Below are positions 24,665 through 36,433 of a DNA stretch of 64,000 nucleotides, one piece after another. The stretch lies in the NCBI GenBank assembly GCA_964058805.1, contig CAXKVV010002149.1:124001-188000 (forward strand), read 5' to 3'. The DNA comes from Schoenoplectus triqueter (Eukaryota > Streptophyta > Magnoliopsida > Poales > Cyperaceae). A model generated the notes under the pieces. That model made no database searches. It was not told where the DNA came from and saw only the letters and a list, made by a program, of their open reading frames with translations. Position numbers and translations under genes: made by a program. How positions within the stretch are numbered: the stretch's first letter is position 1; the number at the start of each line of letters is the position of its first letter.

Positions 24665-24910
24665 TGATCAACAGTTGATTACATGTCAACAATTGATACA
24701 AATCTAGACTTGATCAGATGTTTACAATATTAGCATCTGGTCAGTCTTATGAAATTGACTTTCAATTCATATTCATGAAGGTGATTTGGTCAACAGCTGA
24801 TTACTTGTCAACAATTGACACAAATCTTGGCTTGATCAGGTGTTTGCAACATTGGCACCTGGTCAGCCTTGAAAGCAAAATCACATTGAAATTTCTTGTG
24901 ATTGGCTGTA
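24665..24910. repeat. Two tandem ~122-bp repeats in element A
   Basis: Units start at 24665 (TGATCAACAGTTGATTAC) and 24787 (TGGTCAACAGCTGATTAC). Each continues through TGTCAACAATTGA, CAAATCT, CTTGATCAG and CTGGTCAG. The same pair is found inverted in element B at about 53690-53910 with a period of about 124 bp. A frame spans the repeats here but reflects repeat composition, and no protein is claimed. Confidence 0.75.
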
Positions 24911-25043
24911 TCAAAATATTGGCTTGACATTGACACAGTTCTTGTTGTACAGGGATTGTACTACTGTAGTCATTCTTAGGGTTTGCTCTGAGAGTTTAAT
25001 TTGGGGTTTGATCTTGTCTTTCCTTGATGTCTATCACCGAGTT

Positions 25044-25345
25044 GTGGGACCCATCAGGAGATCTCTCTCCTGATCTCCTGAGGGTCATCCACCTCAAATG
25101 AACAGGAGGTGGCAGGGCTTTTATATCTCTGACCATTGTCTAGAATTTTCTTGTGGGATTAATACTTAATCCTTATTTCGGTTTGATTAGATTTAGTGGA
25201 TAGGCTAGGTTTAGGCTGTTGAAGCTATCTATGTGGGACTATCGGTAGGTCCTACTGGTTAGAGAAAAAATGATCACATGGGTGACACCCAAGAGATCTT
25301 TCTTCTCTCTTGAGTCTCTTGGCTGTCACCCACACCGAGTGGACA
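25044..25345 (-). promoter_or_regulatory. Two TATA-plus-hairpin modules of element A
   Basis: Read on the minus strand, a TATATAATT element (near 25362) precedes a hairpin with arms at 25331-25315 and 25296-25280 (16 of 17 positions pair). A second TATAAAAG element (near 25120) precedes a hairpin with arms around 25098-25081 and 25066-25050, of which the inner 9 bp pair perfectly. Element B has the same two-module layout at 53168-53253 and 53409-53495. Calling this a core promoter is inference from TATA position and repetition. Confidence 0.5.
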
Positions 25346-25561
25346 ACGAATGATAGGATAATTATATACTTTTTTTTTCTCCCAAATTTTCCTTGTGGGA
25401 GAAATAAACTTTTTCGGAGCTCAACAACGACTTCTTTTGGTTGGTGGACCCTCTCTCTTGCCTTTCTCTCTTTTTTTCTTATAATTTATCACTGATAATT
25501 GATATCCATCCTTAATTGTTCAGCTGTTTATCCTTGAGATTTTTCAAGGGTAAACAATCTC

Positions 25562-26020
25562 TTATAAGATTTCTCAATTAACACGTTGATATGAACATTA
25601 TGCGACACTAAAAACTTAAATTGTATGCATTAAAACTGTTATTTAAACTAATTATTTTAGTTTTTTATCATTTATGTCCTCATAGCTACACATAAATTTG
25701 TGTATACTCGTATTATTACTTCCAATTATGTTTGTTATAAGATTTTTAATTAACACTTGAATATGAACATTCTGCGATACTAATTTGCATATAAACTTAT
25801 TCAGATGCATTAAAAACTACAGTTTAAACAAGTTATTTGAGTTTTTAATCATTTTAGCCTCATAACTACACAGAAATTCGTACAAATTCATACAAATATT
25901 TCTAATTATGTCTATTTTGAGAATTTTCAATTAACACTTGAATATTAACATTCTACAATACTATTTTTAATAAAAATTAATTTGGGTGCACTAAAAATTA
26001 TTGTTTTTATATATATGTAT
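25562..26020. repeat. Degenerate ~177-bp satellite array (right half)
   Basis: Monomer landmarks lie at 25596 (CATTATGCGA), 25768 (CATTCTGCGA) and 25949 (CATTCTACAA), a spacing of 172-181 bp, with the same internal word order as the array at 5930-7143. The array stops where the hAT-like element begins. Confidence 0.8.
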
Positions 26021-26028
26021 ATATGTAT

Positions 26029-26783
26029 CAAGGTTTTAAAAAATATTTAACAGCTCTTAATGGTGAGGTGATCATTTAACGGTTAACGGTTTTAACGATT
26101 TTACACGGCCGTTAAATTAAAAAATAATCAATCTTTTTTTACCTATTAATTGATATTTAAAAAGATAAAGAAATGCATTCTCACTTAATGTATAACGAAA
26201 TTAAGTAAAAATAATAATTATAATATTAATGAAGTTCTTATACTTATTATAATATTATTTAAGTTTAGAAATTAGTTTGAATAGGAGGAGCTGAAACTAG
26301 TACACTTCCATATAGAGGACACTACTACTTCTAAATTTTTATTCAAATACATATCCCATGATCCTTGTCAGATTAAATTTTGACATAAACATATATCGGT
26401 CCAACTATAAGAGAAATAAGGAAAAAAGAAAAGTGAAAATTGTAAGCACCCCTTCGGATCCAACAATGAGAACTCCACTTTCTTTGACAATGGAGTTTGA
26501 CGAAACACTAAAAAGAGGGGTTGCTTCAGCTATTGCGACAAATGGTATTGACTGCAAAATAATTGGCAAAAGAATATTTTATATAACGGTTAAATTGAAA
26601 TGAAGTTTGGGCCTTACATAAACTACCCAAAAATAAAATAGTTTTAAATGGTTAAACTGAAGTTAAAACCGTTAAATCACATAAAATCCGTGAAGACTGT
26701 TTTTTTTAAACTTAACGTGAGAGTGTCCCAAATCCGTTTTAACGATTTTAATAGAGTTTTAACTCTGTTTTTTAAAAAGCTTG
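26029..26783. mobile_element. Non-autonomous hAT-like element, 755 bp
   Basis: Ends are CAAGGTTTTAAAAAA and TTTTTTAAAAAGCTTG, imperfect inverted repeats of about 16 bp. Flanks ATATGTAT and ATATATAT match at 7 of 8 positions, fitting the 8-bp target duplication of hAT elements, though the region is low in complexity. Subterminal TTAACGGTT/AACCGTTAA words are repeated near both ends, which is common for hAT transposase binding. A frame at 26358-26603 (81 residues, containing MEFDETLKRGVASAIA) is not recognised and may be a captured fragment. Confidence 0.6.
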
Positions 26784-26816
<33 letters not shown>

Positions 26817-27436
26817 ATAAATAATGGAATGCTCAATTAACAAATTATCTAATCTCATCAGTATATTATATTTTCCATGTAGTTTTTCTAATTTTCATTT
26901 TATGTTCTTTTTTTAATAAAAGAATTTATTTCTGATGCTAATTTTGTATTTAAGTGTTGTTATAATCATTTATTAAAAAATAAATAAAAGATGAAGTTTT
27001 ATATTTTAAGTGTCCTTAGAAATGTTTATTAAAAATTAAATAACAAAATCTGCATAAAACATTTTTTAAATTCAGGTATATGACAGGACCTTATTATAAA
27101 CAGTAATGATATATACTAATATGCATAATATATTTAAATAAAAATAGAAAATCTAGACCATTACTTATAAATTAACAGTAAATAATGGGGGAAATAAAGC
27201 CTATGATTGTGCAAGAATAAAAGATATTAGGACCTTACGCTGTCAAGACTAGTAGCTGTACTTGTTTTAAAACTCGTCATATCTAACTTTTCCTCTCACT
27301 AATCTCGTCATATCTAACTTTTCCTCTCACTAATGTATTAGTTTTCCCTTTCTTTTGATAGACCCCAACCATGTAAATATTCTCGTACACGTGTAAAGAG
27401 AATTTTTCATAAAGGTGTTTAAATAAGATAAAGTAT
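26784..27436. other. AT-rich intergenic DNA
   Basis: It starts with a (TA)n(CA)n microsatellite (to about 26817) and contains a direct repeat CTCGTCATATCTAACTTTTCC with CTCACTAAT at about 27272 and 27304. No gene is seen. Confidence 0.5.
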
Positions 27437-28313
27437 TATAATAAAGAGAGAATTCACGTTTTCATTTCTTAACTTTCATAAAAAAAAAGTAGTTAGTCTT
27501 TAAGTTTTTAATTACAACAAATTGGTCTTTTATTTTTTTAAAAATATCAAATTAGTTCTTAATTTTTTTAAAAAAAGTTGAATTGGTCCATAAACTTTAA
27601 AGTACACTAAACAAAGCCTTGAACTTTAAATATAAGAAATAATTTGATTTAGAACTTTCAAAAAATTAAATTGATCCTTAATATTTTTATTTTTTACTTT
27701 CTAAGTTTAAATATTTTAAAAATATATAAAAAAATTGTTGGTCATAGGTCGGGTTGGGTTTTGAGTCAACTAGTGTTGATTTTTTTTTTGATATAAACCA
27801 ATTCAAGTCGAACTGGATTGGTTTCACATTCATTCAAGCTCGGGTTGTCTCGGGTTCGGCTCATTCAGATTCAGATCAGGTCGAATGAGTTCAGATGACC
27901 TAAAATCAAACCTAATTGGAACCCAAAAGACCCAAAATGAAAAATGACCTAAGCTTTGATAAACACAAAATCCAACTCAACCTGACCCAATCCGACCCAT
28001 AATCCGATAAATTTTTACTTGTTATTTAATATATATTTTTTATTTAAACTTAGAAAATAAAAAAAATAAAAATTTTAAGCATCAATTTTTTTTTAAGTTT
28101 AGGGATCAAATTAGTTTTCATATTAAAAATTTAAGGATTTATTTGATATACTTTAAAGTTTAAGAATAAATTCAATTATTTTTTAAGAAGTTTAAGGATT
28201 AATTTAATATTTTTTTAAAAAACTTGAATAACTAATTTGATATTTTTTTTAAATTAAGAATTAATTTGTTTTTTAAGACTAAGAACTAAAAGGTGAATTC
28301 TTCCTATAATAAA
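27437..28313. mobile_element. Foldback Mutator-like element with perfect 9-bp TSD
   Basis: The element is 27446-28304, with TATAATAAA duplicated exactly at 27437-27445 and 28305-28313. Termini GAGAGAATTCACG and GTGAATTCTTCC start inverted arms of about 270 bp (27446 to about 27720 and about 28050-28304), degenerate but collinear. A 9-bp duplication with long inverted arms fits Mutator-like elements. The centre (about 27730-28020) is rich in GGGT/ACCC words and has no transposase. Confidence 0.75.
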
Positions 28314-29170
28314 CTCGTTGGAGCAAGACTTTACACTTGGACAATAATAAAACTAATCATATTGAAATTGTGTTATTGGGATCATAACTTTTACTGTTTT
28401 TGAACATATTTTGTTGCCGCCGTCGAAAATTTAAAATTGCAGTCATACGAGTTTGTTTCCACGATGATCATGCAAGTATCTGATTATATATTAATAATAT
28501 CTACCACTGAAATCGTTAAAATTAATTGGGTTGTAAAAAATGAAATAAGATAGTGCTACCATTCAAAAGAGGTGGATATTACAAAATCTCTTTATTTCGA
28601 GCTAATTAGAGGAAGAGTCCGAACAATACATATGGATTGACACCTATTTTTTTTTTTTTTCCTCAATCGTGAAGTATAGAAAAAAAAGATGCGTAACAAA
28701 AGTTAGAATTAGGCATTTCAAATTAGGAGAGGGAGTGAGAGACTACTTGATAATGTCTATTTTGAGTTTTTGACTGCTGGATTTCAAACAAATCCGAAAT
28801 AAATATATTTAAAATCTTAAAAATAAAAAATATATCATTGAACCTAGATTAATTATATTTCAACTTTATATAATTTAAGCGTTTTTTTAGTCCATATATA
28901 AAAGATCACAAAGCTGAAACTATAGCAAATTACATAAATTTTTATGGTGTTTGACAAACTAACAATGATAGGCAAATTACATAAAATATGAAACATAATT
29001 AATCCATAATATAAGAATATTACTATTTTTTTCCATACTTTTTAATATTTTTAAGTTTTATGAAATTGTATTGTCAAGTCATCAAAATTGTCATGAGAAG
29101 CATTATTGTTAAGTGATCTCTCTCCTTCAGATTAACCTCACATAATTAATATTTATTTAAAACCTTTGAC
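28314..29170. other. AT-rich intergenic DNA, nothing recognised
   Basis: No exon, LTR end or convincing terminal inverted repeat. It contains homopolymer T and A runs (around 28650-28685). Confidence 0.45.
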
Positions 29171-29880
29171 TCTTAATATCATCACTTAGAAATATTTATA
29201 TCTACCATAATAATTTCAATATCAAATATAAAATATCTTAATATATCAATCATTAGTAGACCACATAGAAATCATACAAACTCAAAATAAAAAATATTAT
29301 AACTCTCTATAACTAATAACCATATTCATAATAGTTATTAAAATATGTCTTAATATCCATTAAATTAACACTCTTTTTTATCTGTATACTTATCTAAATA
29401 TTATCACTTACAAATCTATATTATCTAAATATCACCATTTATAAATTTTTATATCTACCTAAAAATTTTAATACTAAATATAAAATATTTTAATATATCA
29501 ATCATTCCAATAAATATTATAATAGTGCATAACAATCATTCAAACTCATAAATAAAAAATAAATTTTAGTATCTCTATAACAAATAGTTAAACTCTTAAT
29601 TGTTGTTAAAATATATATCTTAATATTTATTAAACAATTTTTTTTATTGACATAACTATCTTCATTTGTCTGTATATCTATCTAAATATCATCACTTATA
29701 AATCCTTACATCTGTCATTAAAGAATCTTAATATTAAATATAAATTATCTTAATATATCAATCATTCATATAAATATTAGTAGACTACACAAGAATTACT
29801 CAAATTAAAAAAATATTATAACTCTTTATGAACTTTAAAATCTATATAACAAATAATTATACTCTAAACAGTTCTTAAAA
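29170..29880. repeat. Three degenerate tandem repeats of ~258 bp
   Basis: The landmark CTTAATATATCAATCATT recurs at about 29231, 29488 and 29748. It is followed in each copy by a TAGACCACA-like block, ACTCAAATAAAAAATATTATAACTCT-like sequence, then ATAGTTATTAAAATAT and a TATCTAAATATCATCACTTA block. It ends where the gypsy pol remnant starts. Confidence 0.7.
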
Positions 29881-29882
29881 AT

Positions 29883-31740
29883 ATGGCTCAAGAATACTTA
29901 AAGACGCAGCTAGTGATTCCGGCTCTAAAGCCCAAGAGAACTCCAGATAAAAACAATGAAGAATTGACTATCATAATTGATGAGGTAGAAAAGAAAGAAA
30001 TAACTTTAAAGAGCTAGCTGTTATAATAACTCTCAGAGAAAAGAAAAATAAATCATACTTCTTTCAAAGAGATAAAAGTGATTCAAACTTTTGAGCAAGC
30101 AATGAAAAGTGGGTTAGCACTCCCCGTGTGCAATGACTCACTGATGTCGGAAGAGCAAATGAAGGAGACTTTTGCCTTTATCATCATATGTTGGGTTACA
30201 CGATCAAAAAATGTTAGTTATTCTAGGACTTGATAGAAAGAGGATATAAGGACAAAATAATTCAGCTCTACCAAAGCATCCGATAAGATCCCACTCCGCA
30301 TATTCAAATAATAAAGACAGGTTAGGGCTTGTACTATCTTGAATACCTCAATACTTAAAGAAGAACCTGAGATCACAAAACGAAAACTAATTACAGAAAT
30401 TCATCGTTCCAATTCAGTGATGAATGTTGAAATAGAAGAAGAAATAATATCCTTGGAGATCACTGTCATTCCTGATAGACACTTTAAGGACATCATGCCA
30501 AGAGAAGTAAACCATGTCTAAAGATAAAAGGACGATTAATCAACTGAAGAAGCAAATATTATGATATGCAGACATTAACGACACACTGTATCGAAGGTCT
30601 TATGATCCATTATGGCTTAAATGTGTGTTAAATCCCAAAGCAAAGCTGATTATGAAAGAAATTCATTCTAGATTGTGTGGGGCACATCAGTTCGGACCTA
30701 AAATAAAATTAAAAATCAAACACATGGAATATTATTGGCTTTCAATGGTGGCTGATTATGAAAATTATGCTAAGAAGTGTCATATATGTCAAATACATGA
30801 TCATTTCATACATCAAGCATCAAACACTCTACATCTAATTATGATATCTTGGTCGTGTAGTATGTGGGGTACAAACGTAGTGGGTCTGATAGATCATCCC
30901 ACATCGAGGGGTCATCGATTTATTCTTGCTGCTACAAATTATTTCACCAGGTGAGCTGAAGACATTCCACTTAAGGAAGTCAAGACATCTTACATAGTAA
31001 AATTCTTCAAGAGACATATCCTCTGCCAATTTGGTACACCGCAGAAAATAATATTCAATAATGGAACAACATTTAAAAGCTCTTAAGTATATGCCTTTGT
31101 TGAACAGTTTAAAATTGATTAGAGATATTCATCCATCTAGAACCTCAAGAGCTATTTAGCTGAGGACTTCAATAAAATCTTAATCAATATAATGAAGAAG
31201 ATCATAGAAGGTAACCAATGAGATTGGAATAATTGATTGCAAGAAGCATTGTGATATTATAGAACTGCATATTGAACTCCCACGCAAGCCAAACTGTACT
31301 CTTTGGCTTTTGGGGGTTGAAGTTGTTCTACTGCTTGAGATAGAATTATAATCATTACAGGTGACTATACAAAATGATATGACAATAGATAAATATAAAT
31401 AACTAGGTTGGATGAGTTCAATGTCATGGATGAAAAGAGGTTGATAACCCAGTAAAACTTATAAATCTCTCAACCAAAGATGGCAAGAGTGTATGATAAA
31501 ATGACTCGAATCAGGACATTTCAATAAGGAAAGCTTGTTCTTATCCTTAGGAGACCGATCATTGGCTGACTCACTGACTCAAAATTCTCGCCAAACAAAT
31601 TGAGAATGACTCTACATTGTTGAGAAAGTATTTGAAGGAGGTGCCTACTAATTAATTGATCATGAAGGAGAAAGACCCATGCCACCCACCAATGGAAGGC
31701 ACCTTAGAGGTCATACGCATGATACTGATTAGGGTCTAAG
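29883..31740 (+). pseudogene. Ty3/gypsy pol remnant: integrase region
   Basis: A decayed integrase in several frames with in-frame stops. The block at 30625-30954 shows the HHCC zinc-binding domain (the CHICQ pair and the IHSRLCGAH segment) followed by the start of the catalytic core (GHRFILAATNYFTR, where functional copies have a D in the DYFTKW-like position). After a stop the match continues to about 31080 (IVKFFKRHILCQFGTP, then NNGTTFKSS), then through a C-terminal region with LVLRRPI near 31550. Upstream sequence from 29883 looks like the link between RNase H and integrase. No LTR could be tied to it. Confidence 0.8.
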
Positions 31741-31864
31741 TGAGGTGGTACCACTATATAAATAAATAAATAAATAAGTGCTCCTACATATGTAAATACA
31801 CAAACACAAAATTTAAAAATAATCTACATACATATATTCATAGAATCCTAAAAATTCCCGCATT

Positions 31865-31865
<1 letters not shown>

Positions 31866-31895
<30 letters not shown>

Positions 31896-31900
31896 GTATG

Positions 31901-31934
<34 letters not shown>

Positions 31935-31995
31935 TGTATGTATGTATGTATGTATGTATGTATGTATGTATGTATGTATGTATGTATGTATGTAT
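31866..31995. repeat. Microsatellite (TA)n followed by (TATG)n
   Basis: About 25 bp of TA repeats run into about 100 bp of TATG/TGTA tetranucleotides. The open frame this creates on the minus strand (repeating His-Thr-Tyr-Ile) is an artefact of the repeat. Confidence 0.95.
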
Positions 31996-32779
31996 CCAAA
32001 TTTAAAACCACACGTACATATTTAGCCTTATACAAAAAATAAAAATGGAACAAAAGGATTCATGCCAAAATCACGTGAAAATAAAAAGAGGAGAACCTTC
32101 ATGTTCGGGCTCATAATATAAATACTACTTAGTTTTTTTCATTTAAAACATAATAAATACAAAAATAGACAGAGTTTACAGTTTGTCCATCAAACTATCT
32201 GTGTCACTCAATGACGAAAGTTACTCATATTGATCATATGCGGTGAAAATTAAAGGATAGATCGAACACATTACTATCTATAGTCGCTTTTGAGGGCATA
32301 TAAATAAATAAACTCTCGTGCATAATAATAAAATTAATAATTTCTCTCAAATGAACATAAAAGACTAAGGGATATACATATAAAATAACAAAGATATTTT
32401 CTATATATTTCAATAAAACAAAAAAGTAATAAACACTTCTCGAAAAAAAGGTCACACAATATTCTCAAAAAAATTGCCTGACAAAAAGATCTCACCCAAT
32501 ACCTTAAATCTAAGTTCTATAAAAGGTACTAGTCTCGTTATAATGGAACTGATAGAAAGTACCGTCGGGAGATCCCAAAAAAGAAGGTAGAGATCTCGGG
32601 ATACCCAGTAAGATACCTAACAAGATAGATAACCTACCCCGATAGTCAATGTGATCGTATGATGCATCACTTTTGGCGGTGATATCCAGAATGAGTGACA
32701 AAGCCATCTCAAAATACATCACATGCCGCACATTTCTCGAAGCTGACAAGAAAAAGCCTCATGGGCAATTTTTTTAGAA
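31996..32779. other. Intergenic DNA, nothing recognised
   Basis: Mixed composition. A minus-strand frame at 32510-32749 (79 codons) has no recognisable motif. The stretch may be degraded gag sequence of the gypsy remnant that follows, but I cannot show it. Confidence 0.4.
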
Positions 32780-33620
32780 AGACAGTCACGATAGCCCAAC
32801 CCCATGATGATGTCCTGGTTTTGAGTCTAAATATTAATACACCGAGTTCGTAGAGTCTTGATAGACATGAAAAGCTTAGTAGATGTTATGTATTTGAATG
32901 CCTTTATCAAAATGAGATATACTCCACTCCATCTCACAAAGGTAAACACTCCACTAGTCGGGTTCATGAGTGTTGTGATGGTGCCAAAAGGGCTCATGCG
33001 CATGTGAATTGAGTTTGGAACCCACCATGTGTTACTTTTGTCATGATAGACTTTTTAATTGTTAATGCTTTTTTTTTGCTTATAATGTGATATTGGGTAG
33101 AAAGATTTTGTATGAGAATGGTGCAATCATTTCCATCTCATATCTTAAGATGAAATTCCCTACCCTCAATGGTATTGAAGAGGAAAGTGTTGCTCAAAAG
33201 ATGTCTACAGATTGTTATGTTTTATCTTTGAAAGGCAAGAGCGGTCAGGTGAACCAGATAGGTAAGGGTCATTTCTCAGGATACCGTGTCACAATCCAAC
33301 CTCGAGCTAGTCGATGAAGTTAAGCAGATCGAGATTGAGGAAAGAAGAATAGTGAATGTTGGAAATTGTATATAAGGTGTAGCCCGAGAAAAACTGATTT
33401 ATTTTTTATGAGAACATAAGGATGTTTTTGTCAAGTCTCCTTTGAATATGTCCAAAATCACTCGGGAGATATCTAAGCATAAACTACACACCATACCCAC
33501 AACAAAACCCGTTCGACAAAAGAAGAGCAACATATGCCCGGAGAGACAGAAGAGATAGCAAGAATAAGATAATGAGTGTAAGTGCGCAAAGTTCTTAAAC
33601 TTTTGCCCTATATCGTCTTA
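32780..33620 (+). pseudogene. Ty3/gypsy pol remnant: protease and start of reverse transcriptase
   Basis: Frames broken by stops show the pre-protease HDDVLVLSLNI segment (about 32805), a decayed protease with AFIKM and NTPLVGF (about 32900-32970), and the LGRKILYENGAIIS and KFPTLNG blocks at 33087-33180, where functional copies have the LGRPTLN and KFPT motifs. The reverse-transcriptase leader follows (HKLHTIPTTKPVRQKK, then ICPERQ, near 33480-33545). After about 33620 the RT core is missing. It lies downstream of the integrase remnant in the same orientation, so it is a separate copy or a rearrangement. Confidence 0.75.
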
Positions 33621-34800
33621 TAAAGGAAGACAAATCCTAAGTAAAAAAAAGTATATTCGACCTACTAGTTATTTTCCGCCATTTGGTATTCGCTCACTTG
33701 ATAACGTCAGATTAAGTGAAAAGTCATATAAATATATGAACATTGTAACATCTCGAAGGCAAAACAGTTGCCTCAGTTGAAATCTCCCTAATACTTTTTC
33801 ACATGTCAAGTATCAATCAGTTGCTTTTGAATTTCAAAGAAGACCAAACGTTATCTCGTTTTCCGGTCGATTTAGCGAAAAGACAGCTAATTATGACAAA
33901 ATATTTACATTTATGAATGAATGTCTACTCATATTTTAAAAAATATTTTTTACCATTACACTACCTCGAAATAGCGATTAAAGCGATTAACTCGAATGTT
34001 TTCAGATATTTATTCAGTTCAAACACCACATGTGCCACATATAACAATATCTCGAGGATACTCAAAATATAATATGAAAGCTCTTACGACTTCAACTTTA
34101 GTCACAAAGCTCAAAAAATAATTCCGTCAAAATACTTCTCGAACTTCGAGGGCTAATGATAAGACTAGGTCCCAAAAATCTTTATTCATACTTATTCATG
34201 CCTATCCATATAGATTAGAACCCGAAAGTATAGATTAGAACCCGAAAATGTCATTCTGACATATTCCCATTTTGGGAGCTAATGATAAACCTGTAATTTT
34301 GAAAACCCAATTATCATATGCCCGACTACTAAGCCCTAAAATACTAATTCACTTGGCCTTATGGGGTCTCCTTCACTTAATATTAATCTCGAATAAGTCA
34401 TCTCGAGTTTAACCGTCCTAGTAACCGCCCACGATCACGAACAATGGTTATAACCGGTCAGATCTCATATAGCATATGGTTGTACATGGCAACTGCACAC
34501 AGCCAAGCATATTGACTTATCATTATATATACTAACTTGCCACATTGACGACAAGCCATACTTAGATCGTGTCCACAGACTGACCATGATCCCTATGATC
34601 GTCTTCCCCTATATAAAGCCTTACTGATGAAAGGGAAGATGATCTATTCTTTCACACACGCACAAAACCTATAAATCAAAGTAGCACTCGTGCATATTTT
34701 ACACACACTTCCACGCTCAAATACTCATACACACCCATCTTCCTCATATGGGTTGGTTATCTTAACACAGGACTTATCACTATTACATTTCTTTTTTGCG
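33621..34800 (+). mobile_element. Probable 3' end and LTR-like sequence of a gypsy element
   Basis: The sequence CGAGGGCTAATGATAAG at about 34149-34165 resembles a polypurine tract followed by the TGATAAG LTR start common in plant gypsy elements, and GGGAGCTAATGATAAAC recurs near 34279. A TATA-like CTATATAAAG occurs at about 34610, as in an LTR promoter. No second LTR was identified, so the borders are uncertain. Confidence 0.4.
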
Positions 34801-34907
34801 TGGAAATTAAAAAAAAAATTAGAATTATATTTTAAAAAACACTCTAGTAATTGGCAACAATAAAGCAACATTTCCATTTCCAAATATGCCTCATTAATTA
34901 GAAGATA

Positions 34908-35200
34908 AAAGAGCATCTGCATTGGTGTCGATTGTCAAAATTAAATTTTTATGTCACGTTATTAAATTGACAATTCATTTTAAGTGTGACATCTTTGAAT
35001 ATAATGAAATTATAAAAATGACATTTTCATAATTTATTTTTTGCATAATCTCTGATGTATCTTGTCAAATAGACTGTCAAATTTAGACAATTGTCTAATT
35101 TTATCTAGTTTTTGTATATCTGAAATTTAAATGATAATTGTCAAATAAAATTTAATAATTAATTTAACAATGGAATAAGGATGATCTAATGTCTTTCTTT
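34908..35200. mobile_element. Possible MITE
   Basis: The left end GAGCATCTGCATTGGTG and the right end near 35168-35190 (CAATGGAATAAGGATGATCT) are imperfect inverted repeats of the GAGCATC...CATTGG type common in plant MITEs. The interior shows matching TTGACAATT / AATTGTCAA words. No clear target duplication was found. Confidence 0.35.
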
Positions 35201-36048
35201 GGGCGACAAAAAAAACTGTCTTTGTCACCGTTTCCATCACATTGTCAAGTTGAACCTCATTGATATCGTCTTTACGAAGGAAAAAAAATTAAGCACCAAT
35301 TTGCCGCGAAATTTGTCCAATTGAAGAATGGTCCAGCGAGATAGATATATTAAAATAAGTTGCAAATGAATCTAGAAAACCATAACAAAGAATCAATGTC
35401 AATATAAATTATTTGTGACCTACATGTGAGGGCTTGCGCTTGCACATGGTCACAATTTTAATTCGTTTGTTCAATTCAATTTTTTTTAGGGTATTTATCC
35501 ATGCCAGCAATCGGTCGATGTCGAAGTCAAAATTTAAGAAATAGAATTTACTAATTTTTCTGAGCCTTGATTTTCTATAAGATATTTTGATAGAACAACA
35601 ATAGCATCAGCACTTGTAGACGAAGACAGTTAACTCTCCCTCTCCAAATTAAAAATTCAATTCACATTTTATAAAGTACTAGAATTATAATTCAGGATTT
35701 ATTCTGACAATATATTTTTTTAAATAAATTATTAAAAATATAAATATATAAATATATTTAATAAAATTTAACATTAAGAAAATTTTAAACACATATTTTT
35801 TAAATTGTAAAATATATATAATAACAAAAGTTATTATTATTAATATTATGAATAATTTAATTAAACACATGATAATCTATAAAAGGTCATAGAAAAGATT
35901 GAATCATTTGAGAGTTAAATTTTACCTTAAATATATCATACACATTACTTTCAATGAGGAGAGAAAAAACTATATAATAACCATTGAATACAAGTAGATG
36001 AAAAGATTTAAATAAAATTAATGTTGGACAAGTTTTGATGATGCTTAA
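35201..36048. other. Intergenic DNA, nothing recognised
   Basis: AT-rich with no gene-like frame. The minus-strand frame at 35685-35870 is a low-complexity Ile/Phe/Tyr-rich product of AT content. Confidence 0.45.
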
Positions 36049-36411
36049 TGCTTTTATAAGCACTTCGGCTGAAATATTTATGATCTAAATTTTAATTTAA
36101 GTACCTTAATAAAATCTTTATATCATAATCTTATATAATATTAATTTTTATCATGTTTAAAATTATTTTATTATACTTAATGATTTTTAGAAAATGACTT
36201 TCTTTTACATATAAATTTTATTTTTTTTATTATTTCATGGCTATCTTTTAAAAATCATTAAGTATAGTAAAATAATTTGAAACATGATAAAAATTAGTAT
36301 TCTACAAGATTATGATATAAAATTTTTATTGACTTACTTAATTAAAATTTAAAATATGAAAAATTAAATTTCAGACAGTAAGTGTTTTTACCAAAGTGTT
36401 TATGAAAACAC
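36049..36411. mobile_element. Foldback MITE with ~160-bp arms
   Basis: The left arm (36049-36210) and right arm (36240-36411) are reverse complements over most of their length. An example is AATCATTAAGTATAGTAAAA at 36254 against TTTTATTATACTTAATGATT at 36168. Only about 30 bp separates the arms. It is non-coding and ends 22 bp before the next MITE. Confidence 0.7.
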
Positions 36412-36433
36412 ACGAAATAAACTCGACCCACAC

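Larger units (their letters stand above)
7149..25556 (-). mobile_element. Element A: giant non-coding LTR-like element, interrupted by a nested LARD
   Basis: The element runs 7149-11574 and resumes at 24312-25556, about 5.67 kb once the nested insertion is removed. It begins TGTGCGACC and ends GGGTAAACA (TG...CA ends). Flanking copies ATCTA (7144-7148) and ATCTC (25557-25561) look like a 5-bp target duplication inside a satellite monomer. A second copy (element B, 52976-59676) lies in inverted orientation, which fixes both ends. The two ends are not direct repeats of one another, so the unit resembles a solo LTR of a giant-LTR family. No reverse transcriptase, integrase, gag or transposase frame was found. 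Strand is assigned from TATA-plus-hairpin modules read on the minus strand and is tentative. Confidence 0.75.

Noticed and set aside
31838..32053. Minus-strand frame with repeated IHTY
   Set aside because: Direct product of the (TATG)n microsatellite.
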